A stretch of 64,000 nucleotides of DNA from Afifellaceae bacterium (GTDB lineage Bacteria > Pseudomonadota > Alphaproteobacteria > Rhizobiales > Afifellaceae): the NCBI GenBank assembly GCA_028284625.1, contig JANQRH010000028.1, forward strand, positions 79,289 through 143,288. The letters run 5' to 3'. Shown here one piece after another: positions 24,898 to 33,118 of the stretch. Every line of letters starts with the position of its first letter. The first letter of the stretch is position 1. Under the pieces are notes generated by a model, which was not told where the DNA came from, did no database searches, and worked only from the letters and a program-made list of their open reading frames with translations. The translations under genes were made by a program, and so were the position numbers.

Positions 24898-25696
24898 GAT
24901 CAATTCCCGCAAGTTGCTCGCGCAGACGCACCTCGTCGTTGCCGACGACCGGGACGGCGGAGATGAGGCTTCGCGTATATTCAGCCGACGGTTCGGCGAA
25001 GAGCCGTTGGGGTGTGTCCAATTCCACAAGCTTGCCCTTCTCGAAGACGGCGACGCGGTCGGCGATGTTGCGCACCACGGCCAGATCGTGGGTGATGAAG
25101 ATGTAGGTCAGGCTGCGCTGCGCGCGCAGCTGCTGCAGCAGCTTCAGGATGCGCGCCTGCACCAGAACGTCCAAAGCCGAGGTCGGCTCGTCGAGAACGA
25201 CGAGCTCCGACTCGCAGGCTAGCGCGCGGGCGATTGCGACGCGCTGGCGCTGACCTCCCGACAATGCAGCCGGTGAGCGCCCGGCGAAGTCGTCGGGCAG
25301 TCCGACTTCCTCCAACAGCGCGCCGATGCGGTCGCGGCGATCTCCAGCCGCGCCGATCTTGTGGACGTCGAGCGGAAGGCGAAGCGATGCGCCGATGGAG
25401 CGCTTCGGGTTGAGCGAAGAAAGCGGGTTCTGCTGGACGAGCTGGATGGCCCGGCGATGCGACAGGTCACGCCTGGCCGGCAGCTCTGCGCCGCGATAGG
25501 TGAGCGTGCCGTCGGAGGGGGGATAGATGCCGAGCACCATGTTGGCGATGGTGCTCTTGCCCGATCCGGACTCGCCGACGATGGCCAGGCACTCGCCTTC
25601 GGCAACGTCGAATGACACATCATCGACGGCCCGGATTTCGTGGTTGCCGAGGCGGAAGGTCTTCGAGACATGGCTGACGGAGAGGAGCGGGTTCAT
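24890..25696 (-). CDS. ABC transporter ATP-binding protein (peptide/opine type, DppF-like)
   Basis: A 268-residue ATPase of the Opp/Dpp family. Walker [12 protein letters not shown]-loop LVQQNPLSSLNP, ABC signature LSGGQRQRVAIARAL, Walker B ELVVLDEPTSALD and H-loop ITHDLAVV are all intact. It overlaps DppD by an ATGA junction and the GAF gene by eight bases. It forms a heterodimeric ATPase with the adjacent DppD-like protein on the cytoplasmic face of the importer. Confidence 0.94.
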   Translation of the reverse strand: MNPLLSVSHVSKTFRLGNHEIRAVDDVSFDVAEGECLAIVGESGSGKSTIANMVLGIYPPSDGTLTYRGAELPARRDLSHRRAIQLVQQNPLSSLNPKRSIGASLRLPLDVHKIGAAGDRRDRIGALLEEVGLPDDFAGRSPAALSGGQRQRVAIARALACESELVVLDEPTSALDVLVQARILKLLQQLRAQRSLTYIFITHDLAVVRNIADRVAVFEKGKLVELDTPQRLFAEPSAEYTRSLISAVPVVGNDEVRLREQLAGIDHG

Positions 25697-26571
25697 GCGA
25701 CGGCCTGCCTGTCGTGATCGACCATCGGCTCGGCGAAGGCTTCCGATGCTTCCTCCACATCGGCGACGCCGCCACCGGTGATTTTTGGCACCGCCGCCAT
25801 CAGCGCGCGAGTATAGGGGTGGCCGGGATTGCCGAAGAGCGCCTGCGTGCGCCCTTTCTCCACGATGCGGCCTTTGTAGATGACGTAGACCCGGTCGGCG
25901 AATTCGCGCACGACGCCGAGATTGTGCGAGATGAAAAGCACCGAGGTTTCGTGCTCGGCCACCAGATCGTGCATCAGCGTCAGCGTCTGCGCCTGCACGG
26001 TGACGTCGAGCGCGGTGCCCGGCTCATCGGCAATCAGCAAAGACGGCTCGTTGGCGAGCGCCATTGCGATCATCACGCGCTGGTTCATGCCGCCGGAGAG
26101 CTGGAAGGGATAGGAATCGAGCACGCGGTCCGGCTCAGTGATTGAGACATCGCCCAGCATCTTGGCGGCCATGGCGCGCGATTCCGCCGCGCCGAGCGTG
26201 GGGAGCGCGCGTTTTTGCACTTCATGGAACTGCGTGGCGATCGTGTAGACCGGGTTCAGCGACGAGGTCGGGTCCTGGAAAATCATCGACATCTTCGTGC
26301 CGCGCAGGTCGTGGCGCGCCGCGGCCGAAAGCGTCGTCAGGTCGGTTCCTTCAAAGAGCAACTCGCCTGAGACATGCGCGCTGCGAAGCTCCTGCAACAG
26401 GCCGAGCACGATGCGGGCGGTGACCGATTTGCCGGAGCCGGACTCGCCGACCAGCGCCACGCGTTCGCCGCGGTCAATGTGCAGCGAGATGCCGTGCAGC
26501 ACTTCAACCGTGCCGACATAGCCCCTGAAGGAGAGGTAGAGGTCGCGGATGTCGAGGGTCGCGACGCTCAT
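25693..26571 (-). CDS. ABC transporter ATP-binding protein (peptide/opine type, DppD-like)
   Basis: A 292-residue Opp/Dpp-family ATPase. Walker [12 protein letters not shown]-loop [11 protein letters not shown], signature [15 protein letters not shown] (one position off the usual LSGGQ, common in DppD), Walker [14 protein letters not shown] and H-loop ISHNLGVV are visible. The C-terminal oligopeptide-binding extension follows [13 protein letters not shown] but lacks the cysteine-rich iron-sulfur motif of many DppD proteins. Overlaps its neighbours by ATGA junctions. Confidence 0.94.
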   Translation of the reverse strand: MSVATLDIRDLYLSFRGYVGTVEVLHGISLHIDRGERVALVGESGSGKSVTARIVLGLLQELRSAHVSGELLFEGTDLTTLSAAARHDLRGTKMSMIFQDPTSSLNPVYTIATQFHEVQKRALPTLGAAESRAMAAKMLGDVSITEPDRVLDSYPFQLSGGMNQRVMIAMALANEPSLLIADEPGTALDVTVQAQTLTLMHDLVAEHETSVLFISHNLGVVREFADRVYVIYKGRIVEKGRTQALFGNPGHPYTRALMAAVPKITGGGVADVEEASEAFAEPMVDHDRQAVA

Positions 26572-27401
26572 TGATCCGCCCCCAGAATTTCACGGAGCGC
26601 ATCGCCGACCAGATTGAAGCCGAAAACGGCGGCCAGGATCGCGAGCCCGGGAAACACCGTCAGCCACCAGGAATCGGGCAAATACTTCGCGCCGTCGGCG
26701 ACCATGGAGCCGAGGTCGGGCGTCGGCGGCTGCACGCCGAGGCCGAGGAAAGACAAGGACGACGCGATGATGATGACGAAGCCGAGGTCCAGCGTCATCT
26801 TGGTGATGATCGCCGGCACGCAGTTCGGCAGGATCTCGCGGAAGATGACGTGGAGCTTCGAGGCGCCGATGACCTCCGCGGCAAGGACGTAGCCTTCTTC
26901 CTTCTCCGCGCGCGTGATGTTGTAGACGAGGCGCGTATACCAGGGCCACCACATGGCGGTGACGGCCATCATGCCGTTAAGCAATGTCGGCTCCAGCACG
27001 CCCATGATCGACATCGCGAGCACTAGAGGCGGGACCGACAGGAAGACATCGGTGACGCGCATCAGCGCATATTCGGTCCAGCCGCCAAGATAGCCGGCGA
27101 CCAGCCCGACGGTGACGCCGATCGGCACGGCGATCGCCAGGACGACGATCCCGAGGATCAAAGAGATCCGGTAGGCGTAGACAATGCGCGAGAACATGTC
27201 GCGGCCGACGAGATCGGTGCCGAAGATGTAGGGCCATTCCGGCGCCTTGTTGAAATTGGCGAAATCGACGACCGCACCCTTGTGATCGGGGAAGGGCACG
27301 ATGAAATCGGCGAAGATGGCCGACAGCACGACGATCGTCACCAGCGTGACGCCGAGCAGCGACAATGGGTTCTGCAGCAATATGGCGATGGTGCGCCTCA
27401 T
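26568..27401 (-). CDS. ABC transporter permease (DppC-like)
   Basis: A 277-residue inner-membrane permease of the peptide/nickel importer family. The N-terminal helix LLQNPLSLLGVTLVTIVVLSAIFADFI and the EAA-type cytoplasmic loop (AAEVIGASKLHVIFREILPN) are visible. The track ORF extends 140 codons upstream over DppB in a different frame; the family N-terminus and an ATGA overlap with DppB put the start at 27401. Partner of DppB in the transmembrane channel. Confidence 0.93.
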   Translation of the reverse strand: MRRTIAILLQNPLSLLGVTLVTIVVLSAIFADFIVPFPDHKGAVVDFANFNKAPEWPYIFGTDLVGRDMFSRIVYAYRISLILGIVVLAIAVPIGVTVGLVAGYLGGWTEYALMRVTDVFLSVPPLVLAMSIMGVLEPTLLNGMMAVTAMWWPWYTRLVYNITRAEKEEGYVLAAEVIGASKLHVIFREILPNCVPAIITKMTLDLGFVIIIASSLSFLGLGVQPPTPDLGSMVADGAKYLPDSWWLTVFPGLAILAAVFGFNLVGDALREILGADQ

Positions 27402-28423
27402 GCCGGCCTCTGCGAATGTCGGATGCGCGGATTGATGAAGGCGATCAGCAGGTCGACGATGATGTTCATGATAAGGAACGTCGCCGAGATGATCAGCACC
27501 GTGCCGACGATGGCGTTCAGGTCTTTGCGCAGAATGACCGCGACGCCGTAGCGCGACAGGCCGGGCCATGCGAACACGGCTTCGACAAGAAACGCATTGC
27601 CGAGCATGGCCGCGAAGTCGAGGCCGATGATGGTGAGCGCCGGGATGAGCGAGGGGCGGAAGGCGAAGCGATTGGCGATGCGGCGGTCGGGAAAGCCATA
27701 GGACCGCGCCATCTCGATATAGGGCTTGTCGTAGGTCTCCACCATGTTGGCGCGGGTGAGGCGGGCCGCTTGGCCGATCCCCGATACCGCGAGCGCAAAG
27801 GCGGGCAGGACGATGTGCCATGCGGCGTCGCCGAAGGCGGCGACATTGCCGGCGATGAGCGTGTCGATGAGAAGGAAGCCGGTGACCGCCTCAATGGAAT
27901 AGATGTCGGATATGCGTCCGGCGATCGGAAAGATCGGCAGAAAAAACGCGAACAGCAGCATCAGGATCACGGCCCAGACGAAGCTCGGCGCGGACACGCC
28001 GAGCAACGAGACGAGCCGCACCAGATTGTCGGGCCATCGTCCACGGTAGCGTGCCGAGATGATCCCCAGAGGCAGGCCGATGCCGATCATCATGATGCCG
28101 GCGGCGAGCACCAGTTCCAGCGTCGCGGGCAGGAACTGGGCAATGTCGGCAATGACCGGGCGGTTCGTATAAAGCGATACGCCAAGGTCGCCGCGCAGCA
28201 GATCGGCGACGAAGAAGCCGTATTGAACGACGATCGACTGATCGAGGTGCAGCGCCTGGCGCAGGTTCTCGACCTGCTCCGGTGTGGCGTTCGGCCCAAG
28301 CGCGATGCGAGCCGGATCGCCGGGAATGATCCGGGCAATCGCGAAGATCAGCATGGACACGCCGACCAGCACGATCAGCGACATGCCCAGCCGGTGGGCC
28401 AAGAGGCGGACGACGGGCGACAT
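27398..28423 (-). CDS. ABC transporter permease (DppB-like)
   Basis: A 341-residue inner-membrane permease of the peptide/nickel importer family. The family N-terminus LLAHRLGMSLIVLVGVSMLIFAIARIIPGDPARIALGP and the EAA loop (EMARSYGFPDRRIANRFAFRPSLIP) are present, with about six transmembrane helices. It follows the binding-protein gene after a 111-base spacer that contains a perfect nine-pair stem-loop, and overlaps DppC by four bases. Confidence 0.93.
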   Translation of the reverse strand: MSPVVRLLAHRLGMSLIVLVGVSMLIFAIARIIPGDPARIALGPNATPEQVENLRQALHLDQSIVVQYGFFVADLLRGDLGVSLYTNRPVIADIAQFLPATLELVLAAGIMMIGIGLPLGIISARYRGRWPDNLVRLVSLLGVSAPSFVWAVILMLLFAFFLPIFPIAGRISDIYSIEAVTGFLLIDTLIAGNVAAFGDAAWHIVLPAFALAVSGIGQAARLTRANMVETYDKPYIEMARSYGFPDRRIANRFAFRPSLIPALTIIGLDFAAMLGNAFLVEAVFAWPGLSRYGVAVILRKDLNAIVGTVLIISATFLIMNIIVDLLIAFINPRIRHSQRPA

Positions 28424-28445
28424 GGCTCTCAGTTTTGCCCGGTCA

Positions 28446-28470
28446 GCGGGCCGCCGGAAGAGCGGCCCGC
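28446..28470 (-). other. Stem-loop between peptide-type binding-protein and permease genes
   Basis: The arms GCGGGCCGC and GCGGCCCGC form a perfect nine-pair stem with a seven-base loop in the spacer between the solute-binding protein and DppB. No T-run follows on either strand. It probably protects the binding-protein mRNA or attenuates read-through into the permease genes. Confidence 0.7.
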
Positions 28471-28534
28471 GAGGGGAGGCGGTCGTCAGGTGCTTGGTGT
28501 TGGCACCGGACGACCGATGCTCCGGTGTTGCGAC

Positions 28535-30133
28535 CTACTCGGTCATCTCCATCAGACGGAACGAGAAGCCCATGCCGTCCAGTCCGAAAGCCTTTTCCGG
28601 ATCGGAGAGGGCCGGGACGCGGACGCGGTTGCTCGCGGCGAAGACGGAGTTGCGGTCGTAGCCGTAGATCGACGGCGCGATCTCCATCAGCCGAGCGTTG
28701 AGCGCGGCATAGGCGGCCTCGCGGTCCGCGTCGCTGGTCGAAGTCTTGCCGGCATCGAGATGCTTATCGACCTCCGCGTCATTCAGATATTCCGGCGACT
28801 GCCAGGTGCCAGCGGCGCTGGAATGATACTGGCCATAAAGCAGCGTATCGGGATCGCCAGTGACGGCGTTGACGAAAAGCTGCGAAATGTGCGGCGTGTT
28901 CTCAGGCTTGGAGACCTGCTCGGAGAACAGGGCCCACGGTAGCTTCTTGATCTCCGACTTGATGCCGAGCTCGGCGAAGTTGGCCTGCATCAACAGCGCG
29001 AAGCGCTCCTCCAGCGGAACTTCGGCGATCCAGGAGAGCTCTAGCGTGAAGTCGTCCGGGCTGTGCTGGCAATCGGCAAGGTGCTGCTTGGCCGCGTCCA
29101 TGTCGCGCGCGAGGATCGCATCGGCGGGATTGGCCCCGAACATGCCGACCGGAATGCCGCCGGTCGACGGGCTTCCCTGCGAAATCTCGTCGGTGATGGC
29201 GATCATCTTGATGGCGGCCTCATAGTCAAAGGCCTTCGACAAAGCGAGGCGACAATTGACGTCGTCCATCGGCGGCTTGGTCGTGTTCATCTTCACGTAG
29301 AAGGCACCGGTGCCCGATTCCGACAGCAACTGCGCGCCGTCGGCGGCAAGCGCCTTGATCACCTCAGGCGGTAGCCATTGTGAGGAGATGTCGTGCTCCT
29401 CCTGTGCGATCAGCGTGCGCACGGTTGCCGCTTCCAGACCATAGCGCAGACGCACCGTATCCGGCGCCACATCGGCAACGCCGAGGAAGTAGTCCGCGTT
29501 CTTCTCCATCACGGTCTCTTCCTGCGGATTGTGCGACGTCACCTTGTAGGCGCCCGTGCCGGCTCCGTTGGCGGAAAGATAGGCCTGGCCCCAATCCTTC
29601 ATGTCGCCGTCGCCGTCGCCGAGATTGGCCATGATTGTTGCCTTGTCGACGATTGGAAGGCGCACGAGCGACGCGACAAAAGCCGCTGAGGGCTGCGACA
29701 GATTGAACTTGACCGTGTTGGCGTCCACGGCCTCCGCACTTTCGACAATGCCGAACAGATAAGAGAGGCCCTGGCCGAGCGTCTTCATGCGGTCGAGGGA
29801 GAAGACCACATCGTCGGCCGTCATCGTGTTGCCGGACTGGAACTTGACGTCGGTACGCAGTGTGAAGGTGTAGCTGTTGCCGTCGCTCTCCCAGCTTTCC
29901 GCCAAATGCGGCACGTGACCGGGGCCGCCTTGCTTGGGCAGCACCAGCGTGTCGTAGACGTTGAACATCAGGATGGAATCGGCGTAGTCGGACGCCTTGC
30001 CCGGATCGAGTTCGCCGACGGCCACCTCATCGAGCCGCAAGACTCCGCCAGCCGATGCGTCCGTCGGGAGGACGGCGCTGAGTGCCGTCGCCGACAAGGC
30101 CGCCGCGGCGACTGTCGTGAAGATACTTCTCAT
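28535..30133 (-). CDS. ABC transporter solute-binding protein (peptide/opine/nickel family 5)
   Basis: A 532-residue periplasmic binding protein of family 5 (DppA/OppA/NikA-like). The signal peptide spans residues 1-~29 (TVAAAALSATALSAVLPTDASA). The mature part contains HLAESWESDGNSYTFTLRTDVKFQSGN and TADDVVFSLDRM, hallmarks of the family. GGGAGTTGAGCT precedes the ATG. It lies 29 bases after the XRE-cupin gene and heads the importer genes. Since the operon continues with hydantoinase genes, its ligand is more likely a cyclic amide, modified dipeptide or opine than a general peptide; this is inference. Confidence 0.93.
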   Translation of the reverse strand: MRSIFTTVAAAALSATALSAVLPTDASAGGVLRLDEVAVGELDPGKASDYADSILMFNVYDTLVLPKQGGPGHVPHLAESWESDGNSYTFTLRTDVKFQSGNTMTADDVVFSLDRMKTLGQGLSYLFGIVESAEAVDANTVKFNLSQPSAAFVASLVRLPIVDKATIMANLGDGDGDMKDWGQAYLSANGAGTGAYKVTSHNPQEETVMEKNADYFLGVADVAPDTVRLRYGLEAATVRTLIAQEEHDISSQWLPPEVIKALAADGAQLLSESGTGAFYVKMNTTKPPMDDVNCRLALSKAFDYEAAIKMIAITDEISQGSPSTGGIPVGMFGANPADAILARDMDAAKQHLADCQHSPDDFTLELSWIAEVPLEERFALLMQANFAELGIKSEIKKLPWALFSEQVSKPENTPHISQLFVNAVTGDPDTLLYGQYHSSAAGTWQSPEYLNDAEVDKHLDAGKTSTSDADREAAYAALNARLMEIAPSIYGYDRNSVFAASNRVRVPALSDPEKAFGLDGMGFSFRLMEMTE

Positions 30134-30162
30134 AGCTCAACTCCCTGTTTGATATCTGCCGG

Positions 30163-30810
30163 TTACTTTGGTGAATTGCCCGCACCGCGTTGCCGCGCGC
30201 GGTCGGTCTCGTCCTCGCCGAACACATCCATCGTGCCCGCCCATAAAATGGTCGCCGGTCGGTCGGAATGGTTCCAGGTGGAATGGACCTTAGTTGAGGG
30301 GAAGTGGATGGAATCGCCCGCCTGCAGGACGGAGCGTTCCCCATCGACCTCAACGGTCACGGCCCCCTCAAGCACGAACATCATCTCCTCGCCGTCATGG
30401 GCGATGGGCTCGCTGCGATGGCCGGGCGGTTCATGCATGATGACGCTGCGCAGGACGCTTCCGGGAAACGAGGAGGAGATGCGCTCATAAGCGAGCGCGC
30501 TTTCGCTGATGGCGTAAACCGGCCGTTCATTGCGGCGTGTCTGAGGGACGCGCGCCGGCGGCTGCACCAGGAATTCCGAGACATGAAGGCCGAGCACGCG
30601 TGACACGGAGACTAAGGATGACAGCGATGGGGATGTGATGCCGCGCTCGATCTGGGAGATGAAGCCGACCGACAATCCCGCCTGGTCGGCGACCTGCTGC
30701 ATCGTCAGCCCGATGTCCTTGCGACGCGCACGCAGGCGTTCGCCCAGGAGATGCATTTCACCTGTGTCATCGACGGGCGCGGCCTGGCTCAACGACACCT
30801 CACAAGCCAT
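30163..30810 (-). CDS. XRE-family regulator with C-terminal cupin domain
   Basis: A 215-residue transcription regulator. Residues ~25-85 are an XRE helix-turn-helix (RRKDIGLTMQQVADQAGLSVGFISQIERG), and residues ~125-205 a cupin barrel (HDGEEMMFVLEGAVTVEVDGE... LQAGDSIHFPSTKVHSTWN) that would bind a small ligand. This architecture (PuuR/SutR-like) controls catabolic operons for amines and amino acids. It is the first gene of the operon ending with the second HyuB, and a palindrome TTTTAG-N5-CTAAAA lies immediately before its start codon, so autoregulation of the whole operon is likely. Confidence 0.93.
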   Translation of the reverse strand: MACEVSLSQAAPVDDTGEMHLLGERLRARRKDIGLTMQQVADQAGLSVGFISQIERGITSPSLSSLVSVSRVLGLHVSEFLVQPPARVPQTRRNERPVYAISESALAYERISSSFPGSVLRSVIMHEPPGHRSEPIAHDGEEMMFVLEGAVTVEVDGERSVLQAGDSIHFPSTKVHSTWNHSDRPATILWAGTMDVFGEDETDRARQRGAGNSPK

Positions 30811-30812
30811 GA

Positions 30813-30829
30813 TTTTAGTACTGCTAAAA
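30813..30829. promoter_or_regulatory. Putative operator of the XRE-cupin regulator
   Basis: Perfect inverted repeat TTTTAG-TACTG-CTAAAA, beginning two bases before the regulator's start codon. A further copy of its right half, GCTAAAAC, lies 50 bases upstream at 30873-30880. Position and symmetry fit an autoregulatory XRE operator. Confidence 0.6.
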
Positions 30830-30933
30830 CAGTGCGTTGACGCGCAGGGAATGTCAACGACGTCTTGGCCCGGCTAAAACCATGCCAAATGCGGGCAGTT
30901 GGCCGACAGCGCGCCGGAAAAGCGCAGCTTCAT

Positions 30934-31713
30934 TCAGCGCTCCGTTGCGGTGGGCATGTTGCCGAAGCCCAGGAGTCGTTGGCCGGAATCGATGACCAGG
31001 GTGTGGCCCGTGACGTGCCGCGCGCCGATCAGATAAAGCACGCCGGCTGCGATATCGTCCGTGCCGAGACCCTCGCCGAGCGGTGTCAGTTTCTGGCGGC
31101 TTCGGAACGTCGTCTCGCTCTGCCCGCTCGGCAGGACAAGCCCGGGCGCGATCGCATTGACGGTGATCCCCTTGGGCGCAAGCGATGTGGCGGCGAGCCT
31201 TGTGGCGCCTTCCAGCCCGAACTTGCCGCAGAAGTAACTAAAACGCTCCGGCGATGCAGAGGTCATCTGAGTGTCGAGCAGATTGATAATGGCGGCGGGT
31301 GCGGGGAGGGGATCTTGGCGCGCGAAGACCTGCATCAGGAAGACGGGTGCTGCAAGGTTCACGTTGATCAGTCGTGACCAGCTTTCAGCGTCGAGGTCGT
31401 GGAGATTGTCCTTGTCGAACAAGGACGCGGAGTTGACGAGAACGTTGACCGGCCCAAGCGCGTCGCGCGTGCGCTCAATCAGGTTGCCGCTCGTTTCCGC
31501 CGTCGTGAGATCAAAGCGCAGGGTCGCCGCACGCCGACCCAGATCGGCGATCTTTTGGGCGGTTTCGTCGGCGCCCTTTGCCGAACTGTTGTAATGCACG
31601 GCCACGTCGTAGCCCTGCTCGGCGAGCCCGATTGCAATGGCGCGCCCGATGCGTTGCCCCGCGCCGGTCACCAGCGCCACGCCCGCGCCGTTAGTGCTTG
31701 GCGGGTTCGTCAT
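30934..31713 (-). CDS. SDR-family reductase of the pteridine reductase (FolM/PTR1) type
   Basis: A short-chain dehydrogenase of about 259 residues. The nucleotide motif is TGAGQRIG, the TGxxxRxG form that marks pteridine reductases (PTR1) and FolM, rather than the usual TGxxxGxG. NVLVNSASLF and the catalytic Y-x3-K in FSYFCGKFGL are present. ATG 31713 overlaps the upstream DHPS-like stop by one base (TGATG); a GTG six bases earlier is an alternative. As last gene of the FolB-FolK-DHPS-like operon it very plausibly reduces a dihydropterin or dihydrofolate-like product with NADPH. General SDR function would be the fallback. Confidence 0.87.
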   Translation of the reverse strand: MTNPPSTNGAGVALVTGAGQRIGRAIAIGLAEQGYDVAVHYNSSAKGADETAQKIADLGRRAATLRFDLTTAETSGNLIERTRDALGPVNVLVNSASLFDKDNLHDLDAESWSRLINVNLAAPVFLMQVFARQDPLPAPAAIINLLDTQMTSASPERFSYFCGKFGLEGATRLAATSLAPKGITVNAIAPGLVLPSGQSETTFRSRQKLTPLGEGLGTDDIAAGVLYLIGARHVTGHTLVIDSGQRLLGFGNMPTATER

Positions 31714-32597
31714 CAGCACATCTCAAGCAGGTTGAGTACGGGTTGGACGCGCGCGGCCTCATGGCTGCGCAAGAGGTTCGCCTTGGCAAGCAAAGCAAGC
31801 GTTGCCATCGCGGTTTCCGCGCAGCGCACCTCGTCCTGGAACAGATAGACCGACGAGGGCATCGTGACACAGACCGGCCAGCCGAGCACACGGAACCGGA
31901 AGGATTGCAGCAGGCTTTCGGTCTGATAGCGCACGCGCTCCGGCCCGTCGGGGAGATTGAGCGCAAAGCCGAAACCGGGATCGACCCAGATGCGCTCAAT
32001 CCCGGCTTCGGTCGCAATGGCCAGCCGCTCGCGGAAAAATGCCATCTGCTGGTCGATGATCGCGTCCGCGCCGGGGAGCCTGTCGATGGAACGCGCCGTC
32101 TCGCCGGGCGTATAGCAGAGGATCAGGCCGGCCTCATGCCGCGCGATCGCTTCGTAGAACGCCGGGTCGTCGATGCGTCCCGTGAGGTTGATGATACCGG
32201 CCCCGGCTTCAAGCGCGGCAGCGGCGACGGGCGCGTGATAGGTCTCGGCGGAGACCAGAATCCCGTCATCGGCCAACGCCTTCACGACCGGGACAAGCGT
32301 TGCGATCTGATGGTCAATGTCGACCCGGTCCGCCGCCTCGCCGGTCGATTCCGCGCCGACATCGATGATCGCGGCACCCTCGATCGTCATGCGTCGGCCG
32401 CGATAGAGCGCGGACTCGACATTGTGGCAGATGCTCTCGCGATAGGAGGAATCGCGCGAGAGGTTGATGACGCCGAGCTGGTAGGGCTTGTCGTCAAAGC
32501 GCCGGCCGAAGTTCGGAAAGGCGAAGCTCTTCACGGGATGGCGAAGAGCGTTCTGATGCGCCGTCCACAGCGGCAGCAATCGGTCCGGCGTGATCAT
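31713..32597 (-). CDS. Degenerate dihydropteroate synthase homologue (pterin-binding family)
   Basis: A 294-residue TIM-barrel protein of the pterin-binding family, clearly related to dihydropteroate synthase (FolP) but altered at key sites. Conserved: IIDVGAEST (residues 77-85), the Asn of the second pterin-side motif (IIN, 135-137), VDPGFGF (205-211) and the Arg and His in RSHE (277-280). Changed: loop 1 reads GVINLSRDSSYRES instead of GxxNxTPDSFSDGG; the Arg after EST is Gly; SVDT is SAET; the GxSRKS lysine region is TMPSSVY. FolP joins p-aminobenzoate to the pterin, and the lost positions serve pABA and pyrophosphate binding. It overlaps FolK by ATGA. It may use another acceptor or only bind pterin. 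Confidence 0.85.
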   Translation of the reverse strand: MITPDRLLPLWTAHQNALRHPVKSFAFPNFGRRFDDKPYQLGVINLSRDSSYRESICHNVESALYRGRRMTIEGAAIIDVGAESTGEAADRVDIDHQIATLVPVVKALADDGILVSAETYHAPVAAAALEAGAGIINLTGRIDDPAFYEAIARHEAGLILCYTPGETARSIDRLPGADAIIDQQMAFFRERLAIATEAGIERIWVDPGFGFALNLPDGPERVRYQTESLLQSFRFRVLGWPVCVTMPSSVYLFQDEVRCAETAMATLALLAKANLLRSHEAARVQPVLNLLEMC

Positions 32598-33118
32598 GCG
32601 CGCTCCTCTCGCGGCTCGGTCCAGTCTGAGGCGACCCGACTCAGCTCGCCGGCTTCTTCGGGCAGCATGTCGAGATGCTGCTTCATCGTATAGCCCGTCC
32701 GAGGATGTTTGAGGTCGACGGCGAGATCACAGAGCGGCGCCATCACGAACCGGCGCTGATGCATCCGCGGATGCGGCAGCGTCAACTCGGCTTCATCGCT
32801 CACGATGTCGCCATATAGCAGGAGATCGAGGTCCATTGTTCGCGGCCCCCAAGGGATCACGCGCTCCCGGCCGTGTTCGGCCTCGATGCGATGCAATGTG
32901 CGGAGCAGTTCTCCGGGCTTGAGCGTCGTTTCAATCTCCATTGCGGCATTGAGAAACGGGCCTTGATCCTCTGGGCCGCCGACGGGTGCTGTTTCGTAGA
33001 GTGCTGATACGGCGCTCACCGCGCAGCTCGGTTCTTTGCCGATCGCCGTCACCGCGTCCTTCATGTGCTGAAGCCGGTCGCCGAGATTCGATCCAAGGGC
33101 AACGAAGCATCTAACCAT
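32594..33118 (-). CDS. folK: 2-amino-4-hydroxy-6-hydroxymethyldihydropteridine pyrophosphokinase
   Basis: A 174-residue HPPK that pyrophosphorylates 6-hydroxymethyl-dihydropterin with ATP. All family motifs look intact: FVALGSNLGD, LYETAPVGGPEDQGPFLNA, the ATP loop RVIPWGPRTMDLDLLLYGD with its two metal-binding Asp, and LPHPRMHQRRFVMAPL. It overlaps FolB (eight bases) and the DHPS-like gene (ATGA), so the three are translationally coupled. Its sequence is ordinary, in contrast to the neighbouring DHPS homologue. Confidence 0.96.
   Translation of the reverse strand: MVRCFVALGSNLGDRLQHMKDAVTAIGKEPSCAVSAVSALYETAPVGGPEDQGPFLNAAMEIETTLKPGELLRTLHRIEAEHGRERVIPWGPRTMDLDLLLYGDIVSDEAELTLPHPRMHQRRFVMAPLCDLAVDLKHPRTGYTMKQHLDMLPEEAGELSRVASDWTEPREERA

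Noticed and set aside
26568-27821. N-terminally extended DppC-like ORF (417 aa)
   Set aside because: The first 140 codons overlap DppB in another frame and do not resemble any permease; DppC homology starts at the ATGA overlap at 27401, so no fusion is claimed.
27365-28942. 525-aa plus-strand ORF
   Set aside because: Antisense to DppB and the binding-protein gene; low-complexity charged sequence without family motifs.
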